Part shown: in pieces, positions 5,760-7,929 of the stretch
Position numbering within the stretch: position 1 is the stretch's first letter
Layout of the letters: every line of letters begins with the position of its first letter
From: Chloroflexota bacterium
GTDB lineage: Bacteria; Chloroflexota; Anaerolineae; Promineifilales; Promineifilaceae
DNA length: 7,929 bases
Assembly: GCA_024223125.1 (NCBI GenBank)
Contig: JAAEOP010000308.1
Coordinates: 1-7,929 of the forward strand
Direction: 5' to 3'
Position numbers and translations under genes: made by a program
The notes under the pieces: model-generated
The model's database searches: none
What the model saw: only the letters and a program-made list of their open reading frames with translations
What the model was told of the DNA's origin: nothing

Positions 5760-7929
5760 GAAGTCTCCTTTAAGTTCTTCTGATCTAAGGCTGCTAGAAT
5801 GCGTTCGGCCGTCATCGGAACCTGGGTCAACCGTATACCTATGGCGTTATAAATGGCATTGGCGATGGCTGCGGCCGTGGGCGTGCCACCCATCTCTCCA
5901 ACGCCCTTGGCCCCAAATGGGCCGCCAGGGTCGTCCGTTTCAATAATGATTGTTTCTAATGCGGGCATATCGGCGGCCGTGAATAATTTGTAGTCGAGAA
6001 AATCGGGATTGAGGACACGGCCGTTTTGCACAATCACCTCTTCCGTCAGGGCATAGCCCAATCCCATTTGGGCGCCCCCTTCAATTTGACCTTCAACAGC
6101 CATAGGGTTAATCGCCCGGCCGACATCATTGGCGCACACCAGACGCAGCACCCGTACCTGACCCGTTTCCGTATCTACTTCCACTTCGGCCATTTGTGTA
6201 CCAAAACCGTAAGTGGCCGAAATGTTGCCTTTGTACGTCTTTTTATCCACCAATTCGGTGGGCGGATCATACCAACCTTCGCCGATGACCACCTGTCCGC
6301 CAGCCCGGAAGTGACGTTTGCGAACGGCCCGACCCAGACCAATGGTTTGCTCTTCAGCATCGCGGACGTGAATTGTGCCATCGTAGGCGATCAGGTTGTC
6401 TGGGGAGGTGGATAAGATTTCAGCGGCCGTTTCAAAAATTTGGCTGCGGGCTTCGACGGCCGCTAAATAAGCCGCATTGCCGGCAATATATGTCGTTCGG
6501 CTGGCATGAACGCCCACATCCCAAGGTTTGACATCCGTATCACTGTTGATCACAGTCACATCTTCCAGACGTGTACCCAGCGTCTCGGCTACAATTTGAG
6601 CCAAAATCGTTTCCGACCCCTGCCCAATTTCAGTAGACCCTGTAATCACGGTCACATGACCAAAATCATCCACCTTCACCGTCGCCCCACAGCCATCACT
6701 GCGATAGATACGAGCGCCGCCGCCAACATTGAGCGTAGAGGCAAAACCGATACCCCGTTTTAAGTGGGGATTGGAGATAGGAGATTGGGAGATTGGGAGA
6801 ATGGAAGGCTTGTCCTGAGCTGAATCGAAGGATTGGGAGATTTTCCCCCCTGCTTCCCTACTCCTCTGCTCTTTTGGGCCACGGTCGGCGGCAGCAGCGA
6901 CGGCTTGCAAACATTCTTTCAAACCGCAGGAAGTAATGATCAAGCCCTGGGGGGTTTCGCTGTTGGGGATGTTGGCGTTGCGAATACGGAACTCGACCGG
7001 GTCCATGTGGATCGCTTCGGCCAGCCGGTCCATCATTGTTTCTACAAAAAAGGTAGATTGGGGATTGCCATACCCACGCACAGCCCCGGTGATGGGATTA
7101 TTGGTATAAACACAGTCGGCCTGGAAACGGGCATGGGGCACTCTGTACAGGGAGGCGATTGTTTCCATCATGACTAGCGGCGTGACCGATCCCCAAGAAA
7201 TGTATGCGCCCACGTCTAACTCGGCAACAACATCGCGGAAGGTAAGTCGGCCGTCTTTCTGCACCCCAGCCCGCATCGTTACCTCGACTGGTTGGCGTAC
7301 TGGGGCGGCCAGAAACTCTTCATGACGGGAGAAGGAAATACGAACGGGCTGGCCTGTTTTACGAGCCATAAGGGCGGCGATGGGTTCGTAAGGATAGATG
7401 TCTAGCCCGCGGCCAAATGCGCCGCCGATGGCTGTTTGGATAATGCGAATTTGGCTGCCTGGTATGCCCAACGCTTCCGACAAATCCCGTTGTAGCAAAA
7501 ATGGGATTTGGGTCGTACTCCAAATGGTCAAATGGTCATGATGATCAAACCGGGCCACGATGACGCTCGTTTCCATGCAGGCATGAGAGACGTAGGGCAG
7601 CTTGAAGTTGGCACTGATGATTTCATCTGATTCGGCTTCACCCAGCGCCAGATCGCCATGTTGGTAGTTGTACGTTTGGAATAAGTTTGAGCGTCGTTCG
7701 GAGTGGATGAGGGGAGCGCCTTCTGCCAGCGCATCGGCCGGGGTAAATATGGCCGGTAAGGGTTCGTACTCAACCTCGATCAAGGCCAGCGCTTCGGCGG
7801 CGATGTCTGGGTCGGTGGCTACGACGCCAGCTACGGCGTCGCTCAAACAGCGTATATGGTTGCCTTTGAAGGCGGTGTTGTCTTTGCCGTAGCCAAAGTG
7901 GGTGGGTGGGTTGTCGGCCGCAGTCAGAA
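5756..7929 (-). CDS. Molybdenum hydroxylase large (molybdopterin-binding) subunit, 5' end cut by window
   Basis: Xanthine dehydrogenase-family catalytic subunit: 723 visible residues, open to the right edge. The edge begins LTAADNPPTHFGYG, part of the N-terminal a/b-hammerhead domain, so a few tens of residues are missing. Motifs (visible numbering): TTQ 138-140, GGAFGRG 168-174, AVRGYG 282-287 (Arg284 matches Arg880 of bovine xanthine oxidase), GSTEIGQG 430-437, and GAKGVGE 672-678 with the catalytic Glu678. Leu175 replaces the purine-contacting Glu802, so xanthine is unlikely as substrate. The spacing and the YTNNPITGAVRGYG segment recall 4-hydroxybenzoyl-CoA reductase alpha and related hydroxylases of aromatic or N-heterocyclic compounds. 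Its FAD and 2Fe-2S partners are not in the window and may lie upstream. Residues 362-387 are a repeat-derived insertion between the two halves of the Mo domain. Its stop overlaps the next gene's start. Confidence 0.93.
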   Translation of the reverse strand, partial: LTAADNPPTHFGYGKDNTAFKGNHIRCLSDAVAGVVATDPDIAAEALALIEVEYEPLPAIFTPADALAEGAPLIHSERRSNLFQTYNYQHGDLALGEAESDEIISANFKLPYVSHACMETSVIVARFDHHDHLTIWSTTQIPFLLQRDLSEALGIPGSQIRIIQTAIGGAFGRGLDIYPYEPIAALMARKTGQPVRISFSRHEEFLAAPVRQPVEVTMRAGVQKDGRLTFRDVVAELDVGAYISWGSVTPLVMMETIASLYRVPHARFQADCVYTNNPITGAVRGYGNPQSTFFVETMMDRLAEAIHMDPVEFRIRNANIPNSETPQGLIITSCGLKECLQAVAAAADRGPKEQRSREAGGKISQSFDSAQDKPSILPISQSPISNPHLKRGIGFASTLNVGGGARIYRSDGCGATVKVDDFGHVTVITGSTEIGQGSETILAQIVAETLGTRLEDVTVINSDTDVKPWDVGVHASRTTYIAGNAAYLAAVEARSQIFETAAEILSTSPDNLIAYDGTIHVRDAEEQTIGLGRAVRKRHFRAGGQVVIGEGWYDPPTELVDKKTYKGNISATYGFGTQMAEVEVDTETGQVRVLRLVCANDVGRAINPMAVEGQIEGGAQMGLGYALTEEVIVQNGRVLNPDFLDYKLFTAADMPALETIIIETDDPGGPFGAKGVGEMGGTPTAAAIANAIYNAIGIRLTQVPMTAERILAALDQKNLKETS
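5764..5771 (-). promoter_or_regulatory. Ribosome binding site of the aminotransferase inside the preceding gene
   Basis: AAAGGAGA on the minus strand, with GGAG 5 bases before the GTG start at 5759, embedded in the last codons of the Mo-enzyme gene. It supports the GTG as the true start and coupled translation of the two genes. Confidence 0.85.
6767..6844. repeat. Dispersed repeat inserted in frame in the Mo-enzyme gene
   Basis: About 78 bases made of GATTGGGAGA/GATTGGAGA units flanking a core read on the minus strand as SFDSAQDKP (core at 6806-6832, TTGTCCTGAGCTGAATCGAA on the plus strand). The flanking units match the tandem repeat at 4601-4659. It is a multiple of three, has no stop in the coding frame, and encodes a Ser/Pro/Gln-rich stretch that the protein family lacks. 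Very similar FDSAQDK-type peptides are remembered as frequent mis-annotation products of dispersed repeats in Chloroflexota genomes. Confidence 0.82.

Noticed and set aside
6767..6844. Frameshift or pseudogene break in the Mo-enzyme gene
   Set aside because: The repeat insertion keeps the frame, has no stop, and all downstream motifs including the catalytic Glu are intact.
6026..7177. Plus-strand ORFs of 85-129 codons antisense to the Mo-enzyme gene
   Set aside because: The opposite strand encodes an intact protein with all family motifs; the plus-strand products look like random translations.

Overview
The window holds six protein genes, all on the minus strand and tightly packed. They read right to left as what looks like one transcription unit that runs off both ends. 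In order of transcription they are: (1) the C-terminal ~723 residues of a molybdenum hydroxylase large subunit (xanthine dehydrogenase / 4-hydroxybenzoyl-CoA reductase family); (2) a HisC-type PLP aminotransferase; (3) a class III (CaiB/BaiF) CoA-transferase; (4) an acyl-CoA dehydrogenase; (5) a B12-binding small subunit of the methylmalonyl-CoA mutase type; (6) the matching mutase large subunit, cut by the left edge. No RNA genes, CRISPR arrays, insertion sequences or transporters are visible, and no gap exceeds 160 bases.

The organism is bacterial, of medium G+C. The split mutase, the palindrome CGGCCG (about 38 copies here, often as ACGGCCGT), and dispersed intergenic repeats (a GAGATTGG-type repeat, and a unit read in frame as SFDSAQDKP) suggest an environmental Chloroflexota such as Anaerolineae, Caldilineae or Ardenticatenia. 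The phylum is an inference from memory of such repeats, not a proof.

The genes fit a catabolic pathway working on CoA thioesters. An acid would be activated by CoA transfer, dehydrogenated by the flavoenzyme and rearranged by the B12 mutase. The Mo hydroxylase and the aminotransferase would prepare an upstream, perhaps nitrogen-containing or aromatic, substrate. The actual substrate cannot be read from the sequence.

Two of the enzymes look chemically unusual. The mutase large subunit keeps the Tyr/Gln/Arg/His substrate residues of methylmalonyl-CoA mutase, but the conserved HxQTxG loop is replaced by six glycines and the nearby HTN triplet is also lost. The acyl-CoA dehydrogenase has no glutamate at either of the two usual catalytic-base positions. 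With the Mo enzyme, this makes the cluster a candidate for an uncharacterised pathway.

Each of the four non-overlapping gene junctions carries a different repeat or hairpin. One of these repeat families has also entered the Mo-enzyme coding sequence in frame.
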